64,000 nucleotides of DNA from Linyphia triangularis (taxonomy: Eukaryota > Arthropoda > Arachnida > Araneae > Linyphiidae), in the NCBI GenBank assembly GCA_963978545.1, contig OZ021724.1, forward strand, positions 30,369,933 through 30,433,932, read 5' to 3'. The notes under the pieces are model-generated. The model was not told the DNA's origin and made no database searches. It saw only the letters and a list, made by a program, of their open reading frames with translations. Numbering within the stretch: position 1 is the first letter of the stretch; every line of letters starts with the position of its first letter. This document shows, piece by piece, positions 1 through 12,800 of this stretch. Both the position numbers and the translations under genes were made by a program.

Positions 1-59
1 GTGGTATGGACTTGTAGTACACCTTAAGAGGCATTAGCACATAGATTTTAATCAAAATT

Positions 60-340
60 GCTTGAGCCGTTTTTTAGCAATTGCTAAAAAACATGATTTC
101 AACCTTATGGGCATGCATATTTTTGACGAAAACCTTAATGGTTAGTCCCATGTCCACTACTAACCCGTAACACAAATTTGAACATCGTAGGTGTTCATCC
201 GGGAGTAATGCTGTCTGTCTGTGTGTAAGTGGTTACTTTTTCTAGACCACCTTTTTGGAATCGGGATGTTTCAAAACGTGGTTAAAAGCAAAGAAAAAAA
301 AATTTTTTTTTTTTACTGAACCTTATGTTAACATATGGAT
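60..340 (+). repeat. LINE 3'-tail-like repeat, copy 1
   Basis: Shares TTTTTGACGAAAA, CTTAATGGT, the AACCCG...CACAAATTTGAACATCGT block and an A-rich end (AAAACGTGG then poly-A) with 1790-2060. The layout suits a 5'-truncated non-LTR retrotransposon tail. No reverse transcriptase is present. Confidence 0.5.
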
Positions 341-1789
341 AATTGATAGTGAAACATTTAACTCTAATTTTCTGAAATTGTGATTGGTGCAGCCGTAGAC
401 TGCAATAAATTTGATCAGATTTTCACTCTATTTAGCGCCTCTTCGTACTTAAGAACAAAGGAACTTCCACCAAGCCTGAATTTGTAAAAGGGACGATGGT
501 GGCTTGTGATCAAAAATTTTAATGCAGCCTGAAGAGTGACCCCCTCCCCCTCCTCTTCCCACAACCACTCTTGAATGGAAATTCTTTCATTTTTATTACC
601 CAACTCAAAGTGTCCTTTCAATATTTACAAAATGATATGAGAAATAAAATAGAAAAAAATCTTAATTTATAACATGGCTCCATGTTTCAAAATGGCTCAA
701 TTATAAGTTTTAGTATTAACCTAAGAAGTAACAAGAAAGCATATGCGTAAACTTATCACGGAAACTATTTCCGTTTGGTAGAGAAAATTCTTAGAAATGT
801 TCGTTTCTCTCCCACCCACACATCCCAATTCACTCACAGTACAATGAAGTTGCAAAATTCATAAAGGGCTGCATGTTGTCACAACGAGGTATACATTTAG
901 CGTGGAGGGAGATTCCATACTAACAGCTGTTACCATGGCAACGGTTCAGCTTATTTGGAATTTTTACTCAATGGCTGTACGTCGCTCGACGGTCGTCAAA
1001 TATAGCTGATTTGTGAGGGGTTTTCCCCCTTCAATTGTACATAGCTCAACAGGTTTGGTATTTATCGGAGATTTTTTTACTTACCTTAGAAATTTCATCT
1101 TCATTTGCTATTCTTATCTCATAGAAATTAAGTAAAATAAAGTTGACTAGGAATCAATAAATTTTGATTTTAAACCAATAATTTAGATGCAGCCCGTCTG
1201 TACTTGCTTTAATCGACGAGCCGTCCACTAAGCAAGGAAGGAAATAAATATTAAAATTCAAAACTATACGTATCTTTTACTGAGTACTCTTTTGTTAGAC
1301 GGGTACCAGATAAAAATCTCCAAATTGCAGCGATAACTCATTCAAACTAATAACTTTCCTACCATTTATAACAACCTTAAAAGATAAGAAACCGTGAAAA
1401 ATGTATTTAAATAACCAAATTAAATGTAATAAAAATTAGGTGGGTGGAACATCGCACAACTTTCAATTACACTACATAATATTGGTATTTAGAGTCAAAT
1501 TTAACATGGTGTCACTATTTTCTCATTTTCATTCATATAAATAAAAATGGCTAGTTTGGCGATATTTTTAACAATTTTTACATGGGTAAAAAAAAAAAAA
1601 AAAAGCACATACACGCCAAAATTGGTGGTGCCTTGCTTGTGCGTGAAACGCAAAAAAAAATCAATAGTCGATGAGCGATGCTCGATGGCAGAGATTTCTG
1701 TTTTAAAAGCACCCGTTTTTCAACTTTTTATGCTTTTATTGCCATTTTTATGAGAATTTCGGTGAGGGTAATGTTTAAAACACCTTCCA
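341..1789. other. Intergenic, no gene seen
   Basis: AT-rich DNA between two repeat copies. It has short chance ORFs and an A-run near 1590-1604. I see nothing coding or clearly mobile. Confidence 0.5.
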
Positions 1790-2060
1790 CAGCAATTTTG
1801 AAAAACATGCTTTTTTCAAAGACATACCTTTTGCGAATGCGGCATTTTTGACGAAAATCTTAATGGTAGGTCCCTGGGCCATCGCCAACCCGCACACCAA
1901 ATGTGAGCATCGTTGGTCGATTTATTCGGAAGTTATGCTTACAACGTACACACAAAGACATTTTTTCTAGATCAGTTTTTGAAATCAGGTTGTTCTAAAA
2001 CGTGGAGAAATACAAAGAAAAAAAAAGAAAAATCGATTTTTTTTTTTGTGACAGTACTTT
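1790..2060 (+). repeat. LINE 3'-tail-like repeat, copy 2
   Basis: Diverged copy of the block at 60-340, ending AAAACGTGGAGAAATACAAAG followed by A-rich sequence and a T-run. Shorter fragments of a similar tail occur at about 5600-5700 (plus) and 19340-19420 (minus). Confidence 0.5.
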
Positions 2061-2079
2061 CTTTATACCATACTAGCTA

Positions 2080-4865
2080 AATAACCGTGCTTCACTACGA
2101 AATTTCAACATGTGCAATATTTTAGCTAGCTGTGAGGCCTCGCGTTGCGGAAATCTGTCATTCGTGTATAGGACCCAGTTTTTGGCGCATCGCTAGCAGG
2201 AAGGTTCATCGCTACTCAAAATCGAACTAGCTTCGTTCGCTGAAAAGTTCATGGACACATAAACACAGGCTTATTTCACTCGTTAAAAGCTTCATTGCTA
2301 TGCAAGCATAGGTTCGGTGAAAGGTTCATTGCCGCGCGTAAGCATAAGCTCGCTTCACTCATTAAAATCTAATTGCTACAAAAAGACTTAATATTAGAAG
2401 CCTCTCCCTTGTCAAGAAAAAAAAAAAAAATACCCAGTTAATACAACCAGGGCCTGATTTAGAAAATTTTTTAGTGTAGGCCCAACGTTCAAAGAGGGGC
2501 CCCCAATAGCAAATATTTATTTCCTTACTTCACAATATTACCAGATCAAGCTACATTCGTTAAGACTAATTTTTTACAATTAAAACTCATAGTTTACTTT
2601 CACATGATTTTTTGTTATAATTAGTATGATCTTGATTTCCTCAAAACTTTTGAATTAATCAAGCCCCCCCCCCCCCCTCCTCCCATGAACACTTATTTTA
2701 AAGCACACTTTCCTGTATTTTAAACTTACATTTTACCACACGGTCCACAAATTATATAATAATGAAGATTACTTAATTTTATAACAATAATTGTAAATAA
2801 TACAAAGTAACCTTTCCACTGTTTCCACCATCTCACCAAAAAGGAGGGCCAAAAAAGTCAACGGAAGAGCCTGCAAACAACCAATCACAAAGACTCTTTC
2901 ATTTCATAATATAAGAAGTTGTACATGGTTGGTTGGTGAACATCTCTTTACAAGAGGCGAGAGAAGGAGAACAGCGGCGTAAAGCCCTTGTCTCCTGTAC
3001 ATATGAAGAAGTTGTATATGATTGGCTGAACCGGAAAGATTTGCTTAATTAGGTTTTATTAGGTTAACCTATCTAACTTAACTCTCTGTGACTATAAAAA
3101 ATATCGAATTTGCGGATGTGTAACTAAAATTTTTTTATTATTTTTGTTCAGTACTTCCCATAAAAAGACCATTATATTTAAAATATTCAGAAAACTTTCA
3201 AAATTTGGGGCCCCTAGGCCCGGGCCTAATGGTAAATCAGGCCCTGAATACAACACCCCTTTAAGATTATTTTACCACGTGTTTATGGAAAGCAAAATTA
3301 GAGGCTAAAACTACTTATGTTGAAACTTTCAGAGATCTAGGCCTATTCGAAGTCGCTTTTTGTGAAAAAATTAATTGAAAAACAAATTAAAATTTTAAAA
3401 TTATTTTTGTCAGTCCAATTAGAAGGCCAAAACTACTTATGTTGAAAATTTTAGAGCTGTAGGCCTATTAGAAATCGTTTTGTAAAACATTAATTAATTA
3501 AAAAGAAACTAAATAGAAATTTAAAATTCTGTTTTTCAAAAGTCCAATTAGAAGGCCAAAACTACTTATGTTGAAATTTCAGAGCTGTAGCCTTATTAGT
3601 AGTCGTTTTGTAAAATGTTTATTAATTAATTAAAAAAGAACTAATTAAAATTTTAACATTATGTTTGTGATGTATACAATTCGAAGGTCAAAACAACTTA
3701 TGTTGAACATTTCAGAGCTGTAGCCCTATTAGTAGTCGTTTTGTAAAATGTTTATTAATTAAAAAAGAACAAAATAAAAATTTTAAATTCTGTTTTTTAA
3801 AAGTTCAATTAGAAGGCTAACACTACTTAAATTGAAAATTCCAGAGCTGTAGCCTTATTAGAAACCGTTTTGCAAAATATTTATTAATTAATTAAAAAAA
3901 AAACTAACAATGAATTTAAAATTCTGTTTTTCAATTGTTCAATAAGAAGGCCGAAATTACTTATTTTGAAAATTTCAGAGCTGTAACCCTATTAGATGTC
4001 CTTTTGTAAAAGCAATTGTTAGTTAAGAAAATTAATTAAAAAATAAATAATTAAAATTTTAACATTGTTTTTCAAAAGTCCAATTAGAAGGCCAAAACTA
4101 CTTATGTTGAAATTTCAGAGCTGTAGCCTTATTAGTAGTCGTTTTGTAAAATGTTTATTAATTAATTAAAAAAGAACTAATTAAAATTTTAACATTATAT
4201 TTGTGATGTATACAATTCGAACGCCAAAACAACTTATGTTGAACATTTCAGAGCTGTAGCCCTATTAGTAGTCGTTTTGTAAAATGTTTATTAATTAAAA
4301 AAGAACAAAATAAAAATTTTAAATTCTGTTTTTTAAAAGTTCAATTAGAAGGCTAACACTACTTATATTGAAAATTCCAGAGCTGTAGCCTTATTAGAAA
4401 CCGTTTTGTAAAATATTTATTAATTAATTAAAAACTAACAACGAATTTAAAATTCTGTTTTTCAATTGTTCAATAAGAAGGCCGAAATTACTTATTTTGA
4501 AAATTTCAGAGCTGTAACCCTATTAGATGTTCTTTTGTAAAAGCAATTGTTAGTTAAGAAAATTAATTAAAAAATAAATAATTAAAATTTTAACATTCTG
4601 TTTTTCAAAAGTCCAATTAGAAGGCTAAAACTACTTATGTTGAAAATTTCAGAGCTGTATCTCTATTTGAAGTCACTTTGTAAAAAAAATATTAATTAAA
4701 ATATAAATTAAAAAATAACTAATTAAAATTTTAACATTCTGTTTGACATACATAAAATTAGAAGGCTAAAACTTCTTGTGTTGAAAATTTCACAGCTCTA
4801 CTTCAATTTTAAGTAGGTTTCTATAGATCCACAGACAGACACACTGTTTTATTATTATAGATGGG
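2080..4865. repeat. Tandem-repeat block of about 120-140-bp units, interrupted by a hAT element
   Basis: About 12 diverged units carry ACTACTTATGTTGAAAATTT and CAGAGCTGTAGCC...TTTTGTAAAA (roughly 3290-4830). A 537-bp super-duplication is visible: the unit at about 3540-4070 recurs at about 4078-4610. The block opens with AACCGTGCTTCACTACGA and ends CAGACAGACACACTG...TTATTATTATAGAT, a pair of ends that suggests one repeat element. The hAT element at 2448-3246 lies within it. Confidence 0.7.
2448..3246. mobile_element. Non-autonomous hAT element with perfect 8-bp target duplication
   Basis: The ends are CAGGGCCTGATTTA and its exact reverse complement (14 bp). AATACAAC is duplicated at 2440-2447 and 3247-3254. 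CAG...CTG ends plus an 8-bp duplication are diagnostic of hAT. It is 799 bp with no transposase. Confidence 0.9.
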
Positions 4866-5706
4866 TAATTGAAAGTAATACAGTTCACGAGGATAAAATA
4901 TTACTTTAAATTAAACATTTGAAGTTGACGATAACTACACCAAATTTCAGACTTGGCGGCTTATGGTACCCATCTAACAGAATAGTCCCAAAACCAGTAT
5001 ATTAGAAGAATCGCTCTGGTTAAAAAAAAAAGTTAACTTTCAAACAAAAAAGAAAGAATCCAATAAAGTTTATGTTTATTTCCTAAACCCAAATACAACT
5101 CTTTTTTTTAAGGAAAAAAAGAAAGAAAAAAAAACACCTTTCAATAAACTTTGATTAAATGTGCATTTGAAAAGAAGGGAAATATTACATAATTATCCAT
5201 TAAATAAATGTCTTGTAAGTATGCCTGAAGAAATTCAAATTTTGTAGTGAGTTTCCCATTGTGAGTAATGATTGCATTAAGAACAACTGGATGGAAATTA
5301 TGACTTTCCAACGATTGCTTAGCATCAGAAGTTATAATACCCTCAATATAAGGCAAGAGTGCAACGGAAAAGTACTCAGAGGCTTCCAACGCCAATGGAC
5401 AATTCCCGTATTTTTTTTATTTATTATTATTGAATTCTAAATGTTACGAAAAGGCCATAAACATAACAACTTTTGCTCAATGCGCTTTTTCTTTCTCTTT
5501 TTAATTTGCAATCAAAGTTCCCCTGTTAGATGTTGGCGAGAAACGGTAAATAACATGTCAAATTTTAATGCAACGACCAATATTATAGTGTAATGGAAAG
5601 TTGTGTGATGTCCTAACACCCCTAGTTTGAAGTCAGGATGCTCAAAATGCAAGAAAAAAAAGGAAAAAAAAATCGTTTTTTTTTTTTTACCGAAAACCAT
5701 ACTTTA
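4866..5706. other. Intergenic with one unassigned ORF
   Basis: AT-rich sequence. It holds the minus-strand ORF at 5141-5416 (listed separately) and, near 5600-5700, a fragment like the A-rich end of the LINE-tail repeat. Confidence 0.4.
5141..5416 (-). pseudogene. Unrecognised protein-like fragment (hypothetical)
   Basis: An open frame of about 91 codons reading YGNCPLALEASEYF, LESHNFHPVVLNAIITHNG and FEFLQAYLQDIYLMDN to a stop. The composition looks protein-like and not like translated AT-rich spacer. No acceptor or polypyrimidine tract precedes it, and a stop (TAA) lies just upstream, so it is probably a gene fragment or retrocopy end. I do not recognise the family. Confidence 0.3.
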
Positions 5707-6512
5707 GGGGCCGTTCAAGTATTACGTAAGCACCTAGGGGGGTGGGGGAGGGGGTTAGCGATTTGCTTATTTTTGCTGACAAGGGGGGGGGGAGGGGGTA
5801 TGAGTGATGCTTGCGTAAGCATTTAATAACCACTTTATTTCTAAAAAAAAATTGAAACTTACAAAATTTTTCACTTTTGTACACCGAGTTCTAGGATAGG
5901 CGACTTTCCATTCAAATCGATCTAAGGGATTTAAACTTACGTCACATAAGAGTGACGTACTCTGCCTTCAGCCAATTACAATCAAACATTGATGATGCAA
6001 AATACTGCAGTTTCAAAATGAATAAAGGGGATTCCCCTCTTTTGGGTGTTTGGAGACGTGAATCCTACATTAAACCTAACTTATGTGACAGACAATTTTT
6101 GTTTTTGTTTCGCTTGGCGACTGGCGGGAACAGTAGTTGGTTTAAGGTTCAAGATTCCGAATTGAGTTGTGTTTTGAACAAGTTAGTAGATAGACTTAAT
6201 TGATTATGAAAATTACATTTATGTGCCATTAAAATTGTGATAAACTTAAGATTTAAAAAAAATTAAAAATATATATTTTTTTTCCTTTTAAGGCGAGTTA
6301 AAGTTCATTATTTGCATTGAATCCTAACTTTTTTTTTAGATTATTAACGTTACAAAAAAAAAAAAATCAGGAGCAGGGGGGGGGGGGGGGCTACCGTATG
6401 CTTACGTAATTATAGAGGGGGGGTATGGGATTTGCTTATTTTTGCTGATAAGGGGGGAGGGGGGGGGTCAAAAATTACCCAAAACATGCTTACGTAATAT
6501 TTGAACGACCCC
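5707..6512. mobile_element. PIF/Harbinger-type MITE
   Basis: Terminal inverted repeats start GGGGCCGTTCAAGTATTACG (left) and GGGGTCGTTCAAATATTACG (right), extending to GTAAGCA. TTA is duplicated at 5704-5706 and 6513-6515. The 3-bp TTA duplication and GG-start TIRs fit PIF/Harbinger. It is 806 bp. Subterminal copies of GATTTGCTTATTTTTGCTGA each precede a G-run. Confidence 0.8.
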
Positions 6513-6527
6513 TTAATGACCCTGTGA

Positions 6528-7155
6528 CAGTGTTTGCCAGTAAAATATTTTCAAAGGGTATTTTCATCCCCTCTCTAAATTTTGAAGGGGTATTTTTAAA
6601 ATCCAGAGGGTATTTTTTAAAACTAAAGCAAATTAAGTTTTTTGACAAAACTAATAACTATACTATGATGCACGATCGCAATTTCGAGCATTAGAGCGAA
6701 ATAAAAAACCGGATAAAACGTGTGGATGACTTAGTATTAATCTACGTTTTTCGTGAATTCACGCATGAGGGTGCTTTTTTCTCTATTTTGTCCACGAAGG
6801 CATGGTAAAAATCCGGCGAAATTCACTTATTTAAGCAAAGTACAAAATTACATCTGGAAATTGTGGGATGCCCCCCTACAATCCACCTTCAAATGTCGCA
6901 CGTGGTATTAACAACCCTTCAATGACTTTAGTCAGTCACTGGTCTGTGCGACGCACGTTTGAACTTGAATGTGTCCGAAAATTTTGCAATTTTTCAGAAA
7001 AAGACACTATTTTCCAAAAAAAAAAAAGGCAGGGAGGTAGCTTTGCCCTTCGCAAAACAGCTAGGATGATCTCTGATTTTAAAAAATGGAGGATTATTTT
7101 TAAAAATTTGAAGCTGATGTTCTGATGCGGGAATTCACGCGCATTTCAAATCTAT
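6528..7155 (-). mobile_element. hAT-like family A, copy 1 (inverted)
   Basis: Begins CAGTGTTTGCCAGTAAAAT and carries, in reverse, the same body as 18383-19302 (AATCCACCT, CAATGACTT...GTCAGTCACT, GGCATGGTAAAA). The far end is degraded. It starts 15 bp from the Harbinger MITE. Confidence 0.7.
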
Positions 7156-8924
7156 AAAAATCGGATTTATATGATAGCATATTGTTTAATTAACAATCAT
7201 GATGTTTAAACAGCATTTTAAAGTCTTCGTAAGTTACTTCATTAACCAGAATGTTGCAAATGGGAGAGATTTTCATTCTTAATACAGTGCTTATTGAATT
7301 TGTTCAAAAAATATACTTTCACCGTTTACTATCCTTGAAATAGTTTATTTTGAGAATGTTGATACTTTAGAGTAACATATTAAAAAGTGACATCTTCGTC
7401 TTAATTTTCATAAATAACATTCAAGTATAATGTTTCTTTCTTAATTAATTTGATTTTAGAGGTAACTATATGAATTATATGGGAGGCAAATTTAAGCAGT
7501 TGCACCCCCTCTCCCCCCATTTCAGCTATAATAGATAACCGTCATCATTGCAACCTTTGATAAATGCCTAAATTCGCCCTTGACATTACCTTACAAAACT
7601 ACTCATGCTGCTGATGTGAGACTAGTCAAATTACGGGTAATCATACCCAAATTTAAGCGGAAGTAATGGAATTGGCAAATAAATGCTGGAGAAAAATGCT
7701 GTTTCTTGCAACGGTTTTTATTTTTAGTTATATTTTATTTTATTATTTATATTTTAACTTAATTTGGTACTATTCTGTTAGTCAAATGCCAGATAAGAAG
7801 CGCCAAATTGCAGACCATAAAAGTTATTTTGCAATTCCTTAAGCCTAACTACAAATTATGCAACTATATGCACTATAATATCAGTTTAAAGATATTAATA
7901 AGATTGGTAGAATTACCTAAACTAAAACCGGAAGTGTTTTAAAGTTTGACGGATTGGGTACAGATTAAGATATCAGATTAGAACCAAGATATTCAGTAAC
8001 TAATATCTTACTTTGCCAATAGAATTTTGATAATGAAAAATAAGAGAATCTGTTTGGTGAACTACTGGTCTTGCTAAGGATCGACGGATAATACGCAAGC
8101 AAAATTTCATCAAACTTAAAGAGAGAAAAAAAAATGTAGAGATTTGTATAAAAAACAAACCAAAGGACATTCTACTTTATCAATCTTAACAAAAAGACAA
8201 CATTTTTACCGGTACATGGCTTGTGACCAGAGCAGTGCGAGTTCACAGTGAGTTTTTTAAGAAAAAATTAGGTAGGAATTTTAAGGATGATTCTTAAAAT
8301 TTAAGTGAAAGTTCTTCAAATTTTAGGAATATTTCTTTTAAGCTGATATAGGCTCCTTACACATACATAATTTTTCCTAAGTTTGTTTTAATACTAGCAA
8401 AAAACTGCCAATTTTTCAAAAAATTTAACTACAAAAAACTTTTTAGCAAAATAAGTCATATAATTAAACAATTATACTATTTTGACAAACATAAAATCCA
8501 CTTTTCTCATTTGAAGGAATACAGAGTCTTTTTCGCGGGTTTTGGAGGAAAATCGGGGAATTTGTGGAGATTAAATTTTTTTATTTTAGGAATTATCGAA
8601 AAATGTAAGTACAATTTTAGGGAGAGACAAAAATTTAAGGAATATTAGGGTGAATGCAACTACTGAAATCATACTTCTACCCTCGCCTGAATCAATTCTC
8701 CAAAGACTTCATACATCTTAACTGATCTAAATTCCATGGTGCAGGAACAAATGGTAATTTCAAATCCAAAAAAGGAAATAAAGCATTTTCTTTGATATAT
8801 TTTATTTGATTATATCATATTTTTACATATTCCTAAGAAAAATAGAATGGGGCATATACTCTCCGAATTATTAGTTTCTCAGTGATGTTATCACTCATAC
8901 AAATCAAAACAACATAAAATAAAC
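7156..8924. other. Intergenic, no gene seen
   Basis: AT-rich sequence without convincing coding or element boundaries. The part around 8520-8660 has short G-rich tracts resembling decayed element ends. Confidence 0.4.
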
Positions 8925-9670
8925 AAATAACTGCATTAAAATTATTTTATTTACTTAAAAAGTTTCTGAAACTTACATCTTACATCCCTCCAGGTTTTGA
9001 TGATTTGTTTCTTTTTACATGATAATTCATTAAATTATTATCTATTAGCACATTCTTTGACAAATGTAAAAAGAAATATAAAAAATTTTTATATTATAAA
9101 TCACATAACATTGATAATCATTTGAAATAAAAATAAAGATAAAATGACTTAAATATATGTCAATCATAGTGTACCTTAAACTAAAACAACATGCAATATT
9201 TCAAACATTCCTAGAACAAGACCAGGGTACAACAGCCTAGATAGAATCCTCAACTTGCTCAAAGGCCAAAGCAAAAATGCATCACTATATCAAACAATAT
9301 TTGAGTGGGATCTCTTTTCTCAAAATATAGCCTACATTATGTACATACACCAGTTCAGCATACAATAAGCTTTCATCAACAAAATTCAAGATAAATATAC
9401 AAGCTATCTCCAGGCTTGAGACCTTAAGACTGGATAAATCAATCACCATTAGCTATTCAGCAACGATGCTATAACATTGCTCTACAAACTTGTTGCAAGG
9501 ACAAGAGTAGAAATATCAGATTCAAAAATGAAGTACAGGTGCAATCAAAGGATAACAATCCTTCTGATCTTTTATAAAAAGGCCTTTAAAGGTTTTCAGT
9601 ATATCACCCATCTAGTCTGTTCTGAAGACTCACAGATTTCTTTTTATACTGCAGTCTAAGTTCAGGCACG
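8925..9670 (-). other. Probable RanBP9/10 3' untranslated region
   Basis: The first AATAAA on the minus strand below the stop codon is at 8951-8946, giving a 3' UTR of roughly 740 nt that ends near 8925-8935. The polyadenylation site is inferred, not seen directly. No other coding signal was found here. Confidence 0.5.
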
Positions 9671-9801
9671 TCACTGGAGTAAACCCTCGAGATTAGTAAA
9701 TGCACAAGATCCTAGTCCAGCTTTAGACATTAGCCTTAAAAGTTCTTGTGTATGGGCCAAAGCTACCTCGAGGGGGGGCTGACGAGGCAAGTTTTGAGAT
9801 T
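9671..9801 (-). CDS. RanBP9: RanBP9/10 exon 11 (CRA end, stop)
   Basis: The last coding exon, 131 nt, ending in TGA at 9673-9671. It reads [17 protein letters not shown], then [12 protein letters not shown] and the C-terminus LEGLLQ, matching the conserved RanBPM end. The acceptor is CTTTCCAG. Longer ORFs overlap it in other frames, so it is easy to miss. Confidence 0.94.
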
Positions 9802-12800
9802 CTGGAAAGACAAAGTATAGAATTTAATGCAACCCATTCATCGTTAAAAGTTATAATTGAGTATTCATGCAACTGTAATTCTATTTCACTTAGCAGTAAA
9901 CAACTCAACAGTAAACTTCTAAACAGGGTTGGGCATAGTTTAAACTACCTGGTTTAAACCTATTGTTTTTTTTTAAAGAATAATTTAAAATTGTATTTTT
10001 ATTTATTTATAATTAGACTTTTCAAATTTGATGTTGTGAATAACTTTTACTTTTAACCAAAAGTTTTCAGTTTCAAAGATATCTTTTTCAAATGAAATTT
10101 ATAGAAAATGTAACAGTTATAGGATGATGGTGAATGCATGAAAATTATATAACTGTATTAAAGGAAGTTTAAGTACTTCTTACTGCAAAAGCAACTACAG
10201 CAAATGTTGAGAGAATTTTTTCTTCTTTTGGAATTGTACAATTGTTTCGTAATAGACTGGGTTTAGAAAATGAAAAATTATACGAATACTAAAAATAGAA
10301 TAAGTTATAATCTATTTTAAAATAAATCTTGTAATTAAAGACTATTGAACAGTAAGTTTTTATATTAATATAATTGATATATTAATGTTTTACAATTATT
10401 CAGAATTATTAATTAAACTCAAATTATAGGCTGCATTAAAATTTCTTTTCTAAAATAGAGGTTTCATGTTTTAACAACTTATTTCTAAACTTTAAAAATA
10501 TTATCTTGAACAATTGAAGACTAGAAATGGAAAACGACCCAAGTCCATAAAAGAACATTTTTCAGAAGAGCAGAAATATGAAAAACATTTGCATCTGGTA
10601 CTATGGCTATGACTAAGTACCAGATTGAATTTAAACTGTTGATATTGGAGTTATCACTTGCTAGCTTGGTCTTATGAACATTTTTCAGTGAAACAAAAAT
10701 TTTCGATTTTTTTGGTACTTGGGTCGTTTTCAATTTCTAGTTCTCAATTCATCACCATTACTGATGAATCGAGCAATATTCTATGTATTATGCATTAAAA
10801 ATTATCATTATTCTTATACTGTATACATTGAATTTAAAAAATAATACCTCTAAATAAAATATTAAAATTTAATATGATTTGAATATTCACCTAAGTCGTA
10901 GCAATTATTTATTTACTTAGTTTAAATTATTTTTAAAAAGAATATTGTTATTTGAACATTGATTATTCTAGTTAATGTCAAATTTTATTTATTAGTATAC
11001 ATGTACTTAAAAAAAAAAGCTTTTTGAGTTTTTAAATTTGATTTTTTATAACCCTGTTACTGAAACTAAACAAACTATCAAAGCTCTGTTTAGCAAATAA
11101 TTCTTTTCAAACAATTTTCAAAACTTTTTTGCCAGTGAAAAACAATTAAAGAGTATTTGTTGCGCATATTGGATAAGTAGATATTATTAAATAATTGCTC
11201 AATAAGTTCTATTTTTTTTCTCTCTATAATAAAATACAAGAATTTTTCTTTCTTCATTTGCTATTGAAAACTTTCTAATTACATAAAATTGAAAACCAAA
11301 TAAATTAACATATTTTTCTGCATAATGCTTTTATAGAACTTTACAGAATTTATTGGAAAATACATTACAGATTTTTTTTAAATTGTAGAATTGCTTATTA
11401 AAATGACTTAGCTGAAAGTGGAAAATTTTTTGTTGTTCACTTACCCAGAATCGCACTGTTTAGTGCAGCACAAACTGGTTCTCTTTGAACAGGGTCTAAT
11501 TGAAAACCTACTGGGCTTCCCCATGGATCAGCATATGCTAATAGACTAAATGCATCCTAAGTGAAAGAAAAATAAAACCAATATATTTAGCAATTTTGCA
11601 TAGTATTCATTCAATGGAAATGAAAGGAACATCCTATTTTATTTACCTGTAACATTTTTCTATTCGTTGTATTTGTACCAAAATCTCTTTTTAATTGAAC
11701 GCTCATAGAGTGAAGTTCTCTACCAAATTGTAACATTTTTTCGATTGCTGCCTGGCTACCACCACATACTTGTTTTCTATTTGAAGGGGCATCTACATCT
11801 GCAAAAAAGAAGTATACGTAATAAAAAGTAGATGATTTTTTTCCCCTCAAAAATACTACATAAAATTTACATGGATTCATAATAGCTTGATCTAAAAGCA
11901 ATCAACAATTTTTAGACTAAATTAAAGTCAACATGTTTTTCAGTAAAATACTTCCAAATTGTTCATTTTGCAGTACCTTTAGTAAGATACAAAAATAAAA
12001 TATAATAGGTTCAGAGGGAAAGCTAAAGTTCAATATTAGATAGTTCTAGATTGTTATATTATATGGATTAGTACAGACATGGTTTTCTATGTTAGGCTAC
12101 TGTAATAGTAATTTTTCAAATGAGGCAAAATGCTTATTTGACAAGAGCTTTAGCTCCAGTCAATTAATTGACCGAGTTTGAAAAAGTAATTTTGCAACAA
12201 GCTGCATAACCTATTTTTATAATCACATGCAAACAATATATTTAATATACATATTAATGCTGGCAAGTCCATGAATCTTTTCTGAGCATATGTAAATTCT
12301 ATACCAATATTTTGTAGATTTGAAGCACAAAGCATGAGATAAGGTATTTTGTTGTACTAGTACGATAAAAACTTTATTAATAAAAATTAAAAAAATCAAA
12401 AACATTATGAAGCAAAGGTCTAAGGAAAATTTAAGTTTCAGATTGTCAGGAAGTTGATTGCGAAACTACTAAACAAACTGATGTTGACTACACATATATT
12501 CAATTAATATATATATATATATTCCCCAGCATCAATTCCTCCCCCCCACCCCCGAATTTTTCTGAAATGCAGCAAAATTTCTAGTCTGAACATAATTTTC
12601 AATGGATATTAATTAGTTCATAAATTGCTAGACCAAGACAAATAATTCAATTTTTTTTTTCTATTGAAATACATGAGATTATGTAGATTTTCATGAGAAA
12701 CAGTGTAATAATTTAAGTTCAAGTGCAAAAGTAGATTGGGGTAACAATAGTTCTTAAAGTAGGCAATAACTCATTCATAAAAAGTTTGCAATGCTTCAAT

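Noticed and set aside
11042..11060. CCCTG as the right end of the hAT relic starting at 9925
   Set aside because: The flanking bases do not duplicate those at 9917-9924, and the similarity is only a few bases.
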